Source: Ornithinibacillus sp047228935 (lineage in GTDB: Bacteria > Bacillota > Bacilli > Bacillales > Amphibacillaceae). From it: a stretch of 64,000 nt of DNA. The translations under genes were made by a program, and so were the position numbers. Each line of letters begins with the position of its first letter. Positions within the stretch are counted from its first letter, which is position 1. The DNA lies in assembly GCF_047228935.1 (NCBI RefSeq), contig NZ_JBFEGG010000001.1:1302001-1366000 (forward strand), given 5' to 3'. Under the pieces are notes generated by a model that saw nothing but the letters and a program-made list of their open reading frames with translations, searched no databases and was not told where the DNA came from. Below, in pieces: positions 1 to 8,518 of this stretch.

Positions 1-168
1 AAAATCTTCTGTTGCTGTACATACTCCAAAATCATCAGTATCATCCCAATTTTTCATAAAAATACCAACTACATCATAGCCTTGTTCTTTTAAAAGCAAG
101 GCAGCTACCGACGAATCGACTCCACCACTCATTCCGACAACAACACGTATATCTTTATTTTCCTTCAT
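1..168 (-). CDS. mnmA: tRNA 2-thiouridine synthase MnmA (5' part only)
   Basis: Only the first 56 codons are in the window; the gene runs off its left edge. The N-terminus carries the PP-loop ATP pyrophosphatase signature GMSGGVDSS at about residues 12-20, followed by the MKNWDD stretch typical of MnmA/TrmU. The family makes 2-thiouridine at position 34 of the Lys, Glu and Gln tRNAs, taking sulfur from a partner cysteine desulfurase. That partner lies just upstream and ends 10 bases before this ATG, and the Shine-Dalgarno AAGGTGG overlaps its end, so the two are probably translated from one mRNA. Confidence 0.93.
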   Translation of the reverse strand, partial: MKENKDIRVVVGMSGGVDSSVAALLLKEQGYDVVGIFMKNWDDTDDFGVCTATEDF

Positions 169-178
169 TATAACCACC

Positions 179-1321
179 TTACTTTACTAATCGCTTTATA
201 ATTTTTGCAATACGATATGCAGCTTCCTCTACATTTTCCCTCGTATTGGCAGAACCAAAACTAAAGCGGATCGAATTTGTTGTACATGGATCATTCTCGC
301 CATAAATCGCTGATAATACATGTGATGGCTCAACAGAACCTGCAGTACATGCACTACCACTAGAAGCGGCGACTCCCGATAAATCAAAATTGGCAAGTAA
401 CTTTTCTACGTTAGTACCTGGAAAGCTTATATTAACAGTAGAAGGAATCGTACAATTGATATCACCATTAATATCTAAATGAATTCCCTCATCTTTCAAT
501 ATTTGTAAAAATAGTTGTTTATATCCTTCATATGTTTGGTTCCGAGTTTCTCGTTCTTCAATCATTAGTTCTACCGCTGTCTTAAACCCGACAACCCCCA
601 CTACATTTTCAGTTCCAGGACGTCGTTTACGTTCTTGTTCTCCACCGAACTGAAGGGCATTAATCTTTATGCCCTCCTTTGCATATAAAAATCCAATACC
701 TTTAGGACCATTTATTTTATGTGCCGAAACCGATAATAGATCAACACCAAGCTCGTTTACATTTATTTCTAACGTGCCATAAGCTTGAACTGCATCCGTA
801 TGGAAATAGGCTTGGTGGTCCTTTAGTATGGCTCCGATTTCATGAATAGGCTGAATAATCCCTGTTTCATTATTAACATACATAATGGATACTAATATCG
901 TATCGTCACGTAAAGCTTGTTTCAGGTCGCTCACAGATACTTTCCCATCTTTATTTACAGGTAAATATGTTACTTCAAATCCTTCTTTTTCTAGATATTC
1001 AGCTGTATGAAGGGTTGCATGATGCTCGATAACCGACGTAATAATATGGTTTCCCTTATGCTGATTTGCTTTTGCAGTACCAATTAAAGCAAGGTTATCC
1101 GCTTCTGTCCCACCACTAGTAAAGATAATTTCTTTTTCATTTGCTCGGATACTATCCGCTAAAACACGTCTACCTGTATCTAATAATTGTCTCGCCTTTC
1201 TTCCAAAAGAATGTACACTAGAAGGATTTCCGAACACTTCTTTATAAACTGGCAACATTTCTTCAACTACTCTTTTATCCATTGGCGTGGTAGCTGCGTG
1301 ATCTAAATAAATGTGTTCCAT
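179..1321 (-). CDS. iscS: Cysteine desulfurase, partner of MnmA (YrvO type)
   Basis: A 380-residue PLP-dependent class V aminotransferase-fold enzyme that takes sulfur from cysteine and holds it as a persulfide. The PLP lysine is in SAHKINGPKG (Lys202), the HTDAVQ motif is near 175 and the active-site cysteine is in SGSACTAG (Cys325). Length and motifs fit the IscS/NifS family. Its place directly before mnmA matches the yrvO-trmU pair of Bacillus, so tRNA thiolation is the likely main role, with supply to Fe-S assembly also possible. The ATG follows an AAAGGAC Shine-Dalgarno. Confidence 0.93.
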   Translation of the reverse strand: MEHIYLDHAATTPMDKRVVEEMLPVYKEVFGNPSSVHSFGRKARQLLDTGRRVLADSIRANEKEIIFTSGGTEADNLALIGTAKANQHKGNHIITSVIEHHATLHTAEYLEKEGFEVTYLPVNKDGKVSVSDLKQALRDDTILVSIMYVNNETGIIQPIHEIGAILKDHQAYFHTDAVQAYGTLEINVNELGVDLLSVSAHKINGPKGIGFLYAKEGIKINALQFGGEQERKRRPGTENVVGVVGFKTAVELMIEERETRNQTYEGYKQLFLQILKDEGIHLDINGDINCTIPSTVNISFPGTNVEKLLANFDLSGVAASSGSACTAGSVEPSHVLSAIYGENDPCTTNSIRFSFGSANTRENVEEAAYRIAKIIKRLVK

Positions 1322-1351
1322 TTCTATTATCGTCCTTTCTTACTCTTATAA

Positions 1352-1771
1352 TCAGATATAAAACATATATCCTTCTAACGGATCATCTTTCTCATGATTC
1401 ACAAGATCTTCTAAAGTGGTCGTATCCAATACCTCTTTAACTGCTTCCGTTACACGTTTCCATAACGCTTGTTTTGCTGGTTCCTCATCCTCGATGCCTT
1501 CAACTAAAACTATTGGACCTTCTAAGACGCGAATAATGTCACCAGCACTTATCTGTTTTGGATCTTCTGGTAAAATATATCCCCCATATGCGCCACGCAC
1601 ACTCTTGATTAACCCAGCATTTCTAAGTGGTGCTGCTAATTGTTCTAGGTAATGTTCAGACAAATTATTTTCTTTGGCAATTGTTTTTAATGGAATTGGG
1701 CCATCTCCAAAATTTCTGGCAAGCTCCAGCATTATCGTTAACCCATAGCGTCCTTTTGTTGAAATTTTCAT
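1352..1771 (-). CDS. cymR: Rrf2-family cysteine metabolism repressor CymR
   Basis: A 139-residue Rrf2-type winged-helix regulator beginning MKISTKGRYGL. The reading frame extends further upstream, but this ATG is preceded by AGAGGAG and gives the normal family length. The HTH spans roughly residues 25-65, with LKTIAKENNLSEHYLEQL as its core, followed by the wing SVRGAYGGY. The protein contains no cysteine, so it cannot bind the Fe-S cluster of IscR-type relatives, as is known for CymR. In Bacillus and Staphylococcus CymR represses cysteine synthesis and cystine uptake together with CysK. It lies upstream of the cysteine desulfurase gene and divergent from rarA. Confidence 0.9.
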   Translation of the reverse strand: MKISTKGRYGLTIMLELARNFGDGPIPLKTIAKENNLSEHYLEQLAAPLRNAGLIKSVRGAYGGYILPEDPKQISAGDIIRVLEGPIVLVEGIEDEEPAKQALWKRVTEAVKEVLDTTTLEDLVNHEKDDPLEGYMFYI

Positions 1772-1951
1772 ATATATTACTCCTCTAGTCACAACTCTAA
1801 TTTCGATTTTTTCTATATTAACTATACCATTATCACCGCTAAGTTTAAAATACATGGTATTATAGCACGAAGTTAGTCTTCTTGCATTTTTTTCGAATCA
1901 AGCTTAGGCTAAGATTACCAAACTATTATTATATTTAAAGGACGATGAAAT

Positions 1952-3235
1952 ATGAAACACCAACCACTTGCTTATCGCCTAAGACCTAATCATATAAATG
2001 AAATCATTGGACAAGAACATTTAGTCGGTGATGGGAAAATATTAAACCGTATGGTAAAAGCAGAGCAACTTGCTTCTATGATTTTATATGGACCTCCAGG
2101 TACTGGTAAAACATCTATGGCCACCGCTATTGCTAAAACACTTAATTTACAGGTTAGAAAATTAAATGCCGTAGTAGATAAGAAAAAAGATATGGAGATA
2201 GTTGTAGAAGAAGCTAAGATGTCTGGCTCTATGGTATTGATTTTAGATGAAGTACATCGTTTAGATAAAGGGAAACAAGATTTTCTTCTACCCCATCTAG
2301 AAAGTAATTTAATTACCTTAATTGGTTGTACAACTAGTAATCCATATCATGCTATTAATCCAGCCATCCGGAGTCGTTGCCACATATTTGAATTACACGC
2401 TTTGACACCAGATGATGTAAAGAAGGCCATATTACGGGCAATAACGGATAAAGAAAATGGATTTGGGAAGGAAAAAATTAATTTAACAGATGAAGCGTTA
2501 GAACATTTCTCCCATAGTTCTGGTGGTGATATGCGTTCTGCACTAAATGGATTAGAGTTAGCTGTAGCATCAACACCGAAAAATGAGGATGATGAAATTT
2601 ATATTAACTTAGAAATTGCTGAAGAATGTATGCAAAGGAAAAGCTTTTCCCATGATAAGGATGGGGATGCCCACTATGATGTATTATCCGCCTTCCAAAA
2701 ATCAATACGAGGTAGTGATGTCAATGCAGCCCTTCATTATCTAGGGAGATTAATTCAAGCAGGTGACTTAGATTCGATTGCTAGAAGAATGATTGTTATA
2801 GCATATGAGGATATTGGTTTGGCTAATCCACAAGCTGGGCCACGTGCGGTAGCAGCTGTTGAAGCTGCTGAAAGATTAGGTTTTCCTGAAGCAAGAATAC
2901 CTTTAGCCGTCGCAATTGTTGAATTATGTTTATCTCCGAAATCGAATACCGCATACACTGCACTGGATGCAGCATTAGCAGACATCCGAAGCGGTAAAAG
3001 TGGTGATATCCCTAAACATTTAAAAGACGCTCATTATCAAGGTGCTTCTAGTTTAGGTAGAGGTGTAGACTATAAATATCCTCATGATTACCCCGGTGGA
3101 TGGGTTAATCAGCAATATTTACCAGATCCTATTAAAAATAAAGAATACTACAAACCTAAGGACACAGGAAAATTTGAACAAGCAATGAAGCAAGTTTATG
3201 AACAGATATTGAAAGAGAAGAAGAATCATAAATAA
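1952..3235 (+). CDS. rarA: Replication-associated recombination AAA+ ATPase RarA (MgsA)
   Basis: A 427-residue clamp-loader-like AAA+ ATPase. Walker A GPPGTGKT is at residues 47-54, the Walker B/DEVH box at 99-102, and sensor residues follow CTTSNP. The C-terminal half, with GLANPQA and the tail region YPHDYPGGWV, is the tetramerisation region typical of the RarA/MgsA/WRNIP1 family. These proteins act at stalled replication forks and associate with SSB. It is divergent from cymR, as yrvN is in Bacillus, starts at an ATG behind AAAGGA, and is followed by its own terminator. Confidence 0.93.
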   Translation: MKHQPLAYRLRPNHINEIIGQEHLVGDGKILNRMVKAEQLASMILYGPPGTGKTSMATAIAKTLNLQVRKLNAVVDKKKDMEIVVEEAKMSGSMVLILDEVHRLDKGKQDFLLPHLESNLITLIGCTTSNPYHAINPAIRSRCHIFELHALTPDDVKKAILRAITDKENGFGKEKINLTDEALEHFSHSSGGDMRSALNGLELAVASTPKNEDDEIYINLEIAEECMQRKSFSHDKDGDAHYDVLSAFQKSIRGSDVNAALHYLGRLIQAGDLDSIARRMIVIAYEDIGLANPQAGPRAVAAVEAAERLGFPEARIPLAVAIVELCLSPKSNTAYTALDAALADIRSGKSGDIPKHLKDAHYQGASSLGRGVDYKYPHDYPGGWVNQQYLPDPIKNKEYYKPKDTGKFEQAMKQVYEQILKEKKNHK

Positions 3236-3243
3236 AAAGTGTA

Positions 3244-3277
3244 GAAAACTAGACATCTATAGATGCCTAGTTTTTTC
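3244..3277 (+). terminator. Intrinsic terminator of rarA
   Basis: A hairpin with arms GAAAACTAG-ACATC and GATGC-CTAGTTTT (one mismatch) followed by a run of T, starting 9 bases after the rarA stop codon. It should end the monocistronic rarA transcript. Confidence 0.85.
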
Positions 3278-3488
3278 TATTTTAAGACGAAATACAGTGG
3301 AAAATTTTATTTAGACTACGTATAAAATAATAAACTCCCGTCTAAACTATGGAAAAAGGAATTACTGACCTTAAAGTCAATTCTAAAAACTGTCTATCTA
3401 ATGAACTGACTCTTTGATTTACAAAATTTACTAGTTAGAAAATCTATTGTTTTGAATTAGGTAGTAATTGAAAAAGGAGATGAAATAT

Positions 3489-4148
3489 ATGACTAAAGTA
3501 AGACAGGATGCATGGTCACATGAAGACGACCTACTACTAGCAGAAACGGTACTTAGGCATATCCGTGAAGGAAGTACCCAGCTAAATGCTTTTGAAGAGG
3601 TTGGAGATAAGCTGAATCGTACTTCTGCAGCATGTGGGTTTAGGTGGAATGCCGAAATTCGAAAAAAATATATAAATGCTATTGATTTAGCTAAAAGACA
3701 ACGTAAAGAAAAGAAACGCGCTATGGAAAAAACTAGAAAAGTAAATAGATCACCAGTTATTACGTTTCAACAAAACTATGAAACCGTTCATACAGAGGAA
3801 AATAATAGTTCAGAAACTACATCCTCTACTATTACGTTAGAAACAGTAATACAATTTTTAAACCAACTAAAAAAAGATTATTATGCTTCCAATCAATCAA
3901 AAGTATCGCTCGATCAAGCGCAAAAAGAAAATGCAATGCTTAGAGAGCAGATAACTAAATTAGAAAAGGAGCTATCTGATACAAAACGTGAGCTTGTCAC
4001 AATTCAAGAAGATTATAAAGTTTTCGTCCAAATTATGGATAGAGCTAGAAAAATGACCGTATTAGAGGATCAAGGTTCCTTTAAGGCTCCTGCTTTCCGT
4101 ATGGATAAAAACGGCAACTTGGAGCAAATCGCTCAAGGATCTAACTAG
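3489..4148 (+). CDS. rsfA: RsfA-family prespore transcription regulator
   Basis: A 219-residue protein whose N-terminus (VRQDAWSHEDDLLLAE, then CGFRWNAEIRKKY) is a Myb/SANT-like DNA-binding region typical of RsfA. A basic stretch follows at about 75-95, and a predicted coiled coil at about 145-185 rich in Glu, Lys and Leu. In Bacillus subtilis RsfA is made in the forespore under sigma F and modulates that regulon. The start chosen is the ATG 8 bases after AAAGGAGA; an upstream TTG in frame would lie before this site. It is monocistronic, with no close partner. Confidence 0.88.
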   Translation: MTKVRQDAWSHEDDLLLAETVLRHIREGSTQLNAFEEVGDKLNRTSAACGFRWNAEIRKKYINAIDLAKRQRKEKKRAMEKTRKVNRSPVITFQQNYETVHTEENNSSETTSSTITLETVIQFLNQLKKDYYASNQSKVSLDQAQKENAMLREQITKLEKELSDTKRELVTIQEDYKVFVQIMDRARKMTVLEDQGSFKAPAFRMDKNGNLEQIAQGSN

Positions 4149-4189
4149 ATATTTTGAATGTTTAATAGCTTAGAATAATATATGATTAA

Positions 4190-4362
4190 GCTGGGACAAT
4201 AGAATGTTAGTTAAATAAAAACTGCATAATCCATATCAATCTTGTTCCGGAAATACATATTGCAGAGTCTCACCGATGCCATACCGAGTCTCCGTATATA
4301 CAACCGGTTCTAGTTAGTGGCATTTTTCGGTTTAACATCCATTCTATTTTGTATGTCCCAGC
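4190..4362. repeat. 173-bp palindromic element with imperfect terminal inverted repeats
   Basis: The left end (4190-4215, beginning GCTGGGACAATAGAATG) matches the complement of the right end (4331-4362, which closes in TGTCCCAGC), with two small insertions in the right arm. The interior has no convincing reading frame. It lies between rsfA and a decayed gene. It could be a MITE-like repeat or a large foldback that also ends rsfA transcription. No clear target duplication is visible at its edges. Confidence 0.55.
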
Positions 4363-4385
4363 CTCTTATTCATTACTTGGTATTG

Positions 4386-4713
4386 TCACGTTAGAATCCT
4401 TTATTTCATGAAATAATAGTAGTACTATCGATTGTTAGAAGTATTCTTCTATTCCCCTCATCAAATTGGTCGTAAGCCATTATTTATAAATATTTACTGC
4501 TGACTGATTTGATTCATTATAACACTCTAGAAGTCCATCAGTAGTTAATACAATATCCTTCAATATTCATTTAATATTCAACTCTCTATTTCTTTTAAAT
4601 CTTTAATATAAGAGCCAGTTAATAGATTTTTGCGCCACCACTAGTTCTGTACTCTCTAAGAATAATGAGCATCTAACAGCACACGATAACTCAAATAGTC
4701 CATTATTATCCAC
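4386..4713 (-). pseudogene. Decayed PP2C-like phosphatase gene remnant
   Basis: The minus strand holds short peptide segments in different frames, separated by stops and shifts, in the order expected of one protein. They are LLDAHYS, then STELVVAQKSINWLL, then DIVLTTDGLLECYNES, then TIDSTTIIS. The ATDGL-like motif and the DST-TIISW-like end recall the PP2C-domain proteins common in Bacillaceae. There is no intact start or open frame, and the N-terminal part is missing. I infer a degraded gene rather than a functional one; the family assignment is by motif recall only. Confidence 0.45.
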
Positions 4714-4753
4714 CTATATATTAATTACGAATTATTTAGAAATATTTACGTGG

Positions 4754-4788
4754 AAAAATGGCTAGCTTCCATTGCAGGAGCTAGCCAT
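4754..4788 (-). terminator. Intrinsic terminator of the 6S RNA gene
   Basis: On the minus strand the arms GGCTAGCTCC and GGAAGCTAGCC form a strong GC-rich stem around a short loop, followed by a run of five T. It lies just past the 3' strand of the 6S closing stem. Confidence 0.85.
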
Positions 4789-4792
4789 AGGT

Positions 4793-5022
4793 ATTATGTA
4801 TACGTCAATCCCAATAATGCCGTCTATAGTAAGTTTTGATCCCGCTTGCGAGCAGGTGGGTGCCTTGTTTCGCATTTTATACTTCCTCCTACATAGGCGA
4901 ACACGAGGCATGTATGCCATACGAAAACTAAATCAGGCTCCCTTTTCTATTCTGTTCGGTCAAAACGTATTTTATAGACTAACATATCAGGATTGACTCC
5001 ATTTCGTAATGCATTACGTTTG
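4793..5022 (-). ncRNA. ssrS: 6S RNA (6S-1/BsrA type)
   Basis: The ends of the transcript form the long closing stem of 6S RNA: GTCAATCC (4990-4997) pairs with GGATTGAC (4804-4811), AGTCTATA with TATAGAC, and GTTTTGA with TCAAAAC, leaving interrupted helices and a large central bubble. The segment TCCTGATATGTTAGT and the GGGAGCC block resemble the Bacillus 6S-1 RNA as I recall it, and the site next to aspS is the same as for bsrA. 6S RNA binds the sigma A RNA polymerase holoenzyme and mimics an open promoter. The core is about 194 nt; the 5' end given is inferred from the promoter and may be trimmed. Confidence 0.85.
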
Positions 5023-5029
5023 TAAAAAT

Positions 5030-5058
5030 ATCTTAACACACGAATATCGTGCGTTCAA
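5030..5058 (-). promoter_or_regulatory. Candidate sigma A promoter of 6S RNA
   Basis: TTGAAC and TAAGAT are separated by 17 bases, which puts the start near 5022. This is about 25 bases upstream of the closing stem, so either a short 5' trailer is removed or another start is used. Confidence 0.6.
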
Positions 5059-5120
5059 TATACCTTTATATGAAGTATTCATTACAATTGTTACAAATTA
5101 TAGACAGATGAAAAATCATG

Positions 5121-6884
5121 TCATTTATTTTGATTTAGTTGAATAGATAATTCAGTTAGCTGTGTTTCACTCACTTCACTCGGTGCATCGGTCAGTAAAT
5201 CTGAAGCTGAAGCTGTTTTAGGGAATAATATGGTATCTCTCAGATTGCTTCTACCAGTAAGAAGCATTACAATACGATCGAGTCCTAGTGCAATTCCCCC
5301 ATGTGGTGGAGCACCATATTCTAACGCTTCTAATAAGAAACCAAATTGTTCTTCAGCCTCTTGCTCCGTAAAACCAAGTACTTTGAACATTTCATTCTGC
5401 TGTTCACGCTTATAAATACGAATCGATCCGCCACCTAGTTCATAACCATTAAGTACTAAATCATAAGCATTTGCCCGTACACTAGCTGGGTCGGAAGTAA
5501 GTTTTTCAATATCTTCTTCAAATGGCATAGTAAACGGATGGTGAGCTGCAAAATATCGCCCAAGCTCTTCGTCATATTCAAATAATGGCCAATCTGTAAT
5601 CCATAAGAAATTAAATTTACTTTCATCTATTAAACCAAGTTCTTTTCCTAGCTTAAGTCTCAATGCACCGAGACTATCATAAACGACAGAAGTTCTATCT
5701 GCGACAAATAATAGTAAATCACCATCTTGTGCATTTGCTTTTTCAATCAACCCTTGTTTTTCCTCTTCAGAGATGAATTTTGCTATCGGACCTTTTAATT
5801 CCTCTCCTTCTAGCTTAAGCCATGCTAAACCTTTAGCACCATAAACATTTACAAATTCTGTTAACTTATCAATATCCTTACGAGAGAAGTTAGCTGCTTC
5901 ACCTTTCACATTTAGTAAGGCGACTTTTCCACCACTTTCAATTGCACCTTGGAAGACTTTAAAATTAGAATTAATTAGAACATCTGAAACATGAATAAGT
6001 TCTAAATCAAATCGCGTATCCGGTTTATCAGAACCATAACGCTCCATCGCTTCTTGATAAGGCATACGTGGTAAAGGTAACTCAATGTCAACATTATTTA
6101 CTTCTTTCATTACCTTTTGCATCATATGTTCTGTCATTGTCATGATATCATCACTTGTCATAAAGGAAGTTTCGATATCGATTTGTGTAAATTCAGGCTG
6201 TCTATCTGCACGTAAATCTTCATCACGGAAACAACGAGCAATTTGATAATATTTTTCAAATCCACTCATCATAATCAACTGCTTAAACAATTGAGGTGAC
6301 TGTGGTAATGCATAAAACTCACCAGGATGTACACGGCTAGGTACTAAATAGTCACGAGCCCCTTCAGGTGTACTTTTTGTTAAAATTGGGGTTTCCATTT
6401 CTAAGAAACCTTCGTCATTTAAGAAATTGCGAACAACTTGAGATATTTGATGGCGCTTTTTAAATGTTTCTTGAAGAGATCCACGGCGTAAGTCAATATA
6501 ACGATATTTTAAACGTAAATCCTCTGATACATCTGTCTCATCCTGAATTAGGAATGGTGGGTTTTTTGATTTATTTAAGATAGAAATTTGAGATGCAATG
6601 ACCTCAACTGTCCCTGTTTCCATCTGTGGGTTTATCGTATTCTCATCACGAAGTACAACTTGTCCTACAACCTCAATAACATATTCACTACGAACTGATT
6701 CAGCAATAGATAATGCTTCCTGATGATTAGGATTAAACACTACCTGTACAACACCAGATTTATCACGAAGGTCGATAAATATTAGACCTCCCAAGTCACG
6801 GCGTTTTTGTACCCATCCCTTAAGTAAAATAGTTTTTTCGACATCTGTTTCTCGTAAAGTTCCTGCAAGTACTCTTTCGCTCAT
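5121..6884 (-). CDS. aspS: Aspartyl-tRNA synthetase
   Basis: A 587-residue class IIb aminoacyl-tRNA synthetase, the usual bacterial length. The N-terminal OB-fold anticodon-binding domain covers about residues 1-105. Class II motif 2 is visible as FRDEDLRADRQPEFTQ near 217, the bacterial insertion (GAD) domain lies in the middle, and motif 3 is GIALGLDRIVML near the end. It starts 2 bases after the hisS stop, with its AGGAGG inside the end of hisS, so the two are translationally linked. Expression is probably set by the T-box upstream of hisS. Confidence 0.97.
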   Translation of the reverse strand: MSERVLAGTLRETDVEKTILLKGWVQKRRDLGGLIFIDLRDKSGVVQVVFNPNHQEALSIAESVRSEYVIEVVGQVVLRDENTINPQMETGTVEVIASQISILNKSKNPPFLIQDETDVSEDLRLKYRYIDLRRGSLQETFKKRHQISQVVRNFLNDEGFLEMETPILTKSTPEGARDYLVPSRVHPGEFYALPQSPQLFKQLIMMSGFEKYYQIARCFRDEDLRADRQPEFTQIDIETSFMTSDDIMTMTEHMMQKVMKEVNNVDIELPLPRMPYQEAMERYGSDKPDTRFDLELIHVSDVLINSNFKVFQGAIESGGKVALLNVKGEAANFSRKDIDKLTEFVNVYGAKGLAWLKLEGEELKGPIAKFISEEEKQGLIEKANAQDGDLLLFVADRTSVVYDSLGALRLKLGKELGLIDESKFNFLWITDWPLFEYDEELGRYFAAHHPFTMPFEEDIEKLTSDPASVRANAYDLVLNGYELGGGSIRIYKREQQNEMFKVLGFTEQEAEEQFGFLLEALEYGAPPHGGIALGLDRIVMLLTGRSNLRDTILFPKTASASDLLTDAPSEVSETQLTELSIQLNQNK

Positions 6885-6885
6885 C

Positions 6886-8166
6886 CTATTTTCCTCCTAG
6901 TAGCTTTTCTTTCATTAAGTTAATCAATTGATCTAGAGGAGCTTCTACTTGTTCACCAGTAGCCATTTCCTTTACATTAATAACTTGTTTTTCTAGCTCT
7001 TCTTCTCCTAAAACTAATACATATTTCGCTTTATATCGATCTGCCGCTTTAAATTGAGCTTTTATTTTTCTACCTTGATAGTCTTGATCGACTTGAATAC
7101 CATGTTGACGTAAATCGTGTGTTATACGAACTACTTCGGATTTTGTAGCTTCTCCAACGGAAACGATAAAGCAATCTAAATCGTCCTCAACAGGAATTTC
7201 GACACTTTCAGCATCAAGTGCCATTAAAAGTCGTTCAATTCCCATTCCGAACCCGATACCTGGTGTAGCTGGTCCTCCCAGCTGTTCAACAAGACCATTA
7301 TATCTACCACCACCAGCAAGAGTTGTAATAGCGCCGAATCCTTCTGCCTCACTCATAATTTCAAATGCAGTGTGATTATAATAGTCCAGCCCTCTAACTA
7401 GATTTGGATCGACTTCATAGGAAATTCCCATTAAATCAAGATAATTTTTAACCTTTTCAAAATAAGTAGATGACTCTTCATTTAAATAATCTAAAATAGA
7501 AGGAGCAGTCTTCATAGCTGAATGATCACGGTCGACCTTACAATCTAATATCCTCATCGGATTTTGCTCAAGCCGTGACTGACAATCTTTACATAACTCT
7601 TCTTTATGTGGAGTAAAGTGTTTAACTAATGCATCACGATGACTTTTTCTACTTTCTACATCTCCCAATGAATTAATTACTAGTTTTAAAGATGTTAATC
7701 CTAAAGATTGGTAAACCGTCATAGCTAAATCAATAACTTCTGCATCAACAGCAGGATCTGCACTTCCTAGCACTTCAACCCCAAATTGATTTAACTGACG
7801 CATTCTACCTGCTTGTGGACGTTCATATCGGAACATTTGCATAAAATAGAAAAGCTTTACTGGTTGATTGGCTTCCCCATACAACTTATTTTGTACAAAT
7901 GCTCTCGTTACAGCAGCTGTACCTTCTGGTCTTAATGTGAGACTTCTACCTCCACGGTCTTCAAACGTGTACATTTCCTTTTGTACAATATCTGTTGAAT
8001 CCCCAACACCACGTGAAAATACTTCGGTATGTTCAAATAATGGTGTACGAATTTCCTCATAATGGAACTTATCACAAATTCCTTTTATTTTATCCTCAAC
8101 ATACTGCCATTTTTGCGCATCCTTCGGTAGAATATCTACTGTACCTCTTGGCGCTTTAATATTCAT
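6886..8166 (-). CDS. hisS: Histidyl-tRNA synthetase
   Basis: A 426-residue class IIa synthetase. Motif 1 lies near the N-terminus, motif 2 is FRYERPQAGRMRQ at about 113, the histidine-specific stretch is LVRGLDYYNHTAFE at about 259, motif 3 is GIGFGMGIERLL, and an alpha/beta anticodon-binding domain occupies the last 100 residues. It is the first gene of the hisS-aspS operon. The ATG follows a long purine-rich site (AGGAGGATGAAGGA), and a T-box leader separates it from its promoter. Confidence 0.97.
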   Translation of the reverse strand: MNIKAPRGTVDILPKDAQKWQYVEDKIKGICDKFHYEEIRTPLFEHTEVFSRGVGDSTDIVQKEMYTFEDRGGRSLTLRPEGTAAVTRAFVQNKLYGEANQPVKLFYFMQMFRYERPQAGRMRQLNQFGVEVLGSADPAVDAEVIDLAMTVYQSLGLTSLKLVINSLGDVESRKSHRDALVKHFTPHKEELCKDCQSRLEQNPMRILDCKVDRDHSAMKTAPSILDYLNEESSTYFEKVKNYLDLMGISYEVDPNLVRGLDYYNHTAFEIMSEAEGFGAITTLAGGGRYNGLVEQLGGPATPGIGFGMGIERLLMALDAESVEIPVEDDLDCFIVSVGEATKSEVVRITHDLRQHGIQVDQDYQGRKIKAQFKAADRYKAKYVLVLGEEELEKQVINVKEMATGEQVEAPLDQLINLMKEKLLGGK

Positions 8167-8204
8167 TCCTTCATCCTCCTACAACTATGTATCATTCATT
8201 AAAA

Positions 8205-8484
8205 AAGTATACAAAAAACTCCCGTCCCCTAATAAAAAGGGACGAGAGTTACCCGCGTTGCCACCCTAGTTGATGTTACTAATAACATCCTCTTTTCACA
8301 GTTAACGCCTGCAAGACGTCTATATTTACTAGTATATACGTTCAATATAGATCCTCAGGAATGTCCTTCACCAGGTTGCGATGCAAAATGCTTTCAGCCT
8401 AAGGCATTTTGTCTCTATTCATGCAATAGCTAGTTACTCTTTCCATCATAGGATATTTCATTATCGTTCAAGATACTTGAATGA
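8205..8484 (-). promoter_or_regulatory. T-box leader of hisS-aspS, Asp (GAC) specifier
   Basis: The leader contains the T-box sequence AGGGTGGCAACGCGG at about 8251-8267, followed by a terminator stem (AACTCTCGTCCC with GGGACGGGAGTT) and a T run at about 8208-8250. By folding stem I, with its K-turn and the AGAGTA strand opposite, the specifier codon falls at 8365-8363 and reads GAC (Asp). Uncharged tRNA-Asp would stabilise the antiterminator. The same bases also contain an overlapping CAT (His) codon two positions on. Confidence 0.9.
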
Positions 8485-8489
8485 ATATT

Positions 8490-8518
8490 ATCATAATGTT
8501 TTGCCCCGTGATTGTCAA
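8490..8518 (-). promoter_or_regulatory. Sigma A promoter of hisS-aspS
   Basis: TTGACA (8518-8513) and TATGAT (8495-8490) are separated by exactly 17 bases, just upstream of the T-box leader. The -35 box overlaps the stop codon of the small gene upstream. Confidence 0.88.

Noticed and set aside
4772..4996. A 74-codon open frame on the plus strand
   Set aside because: It lies antisense to the 6S RNA and its terminator, has no ribosome site and resembles no protein.
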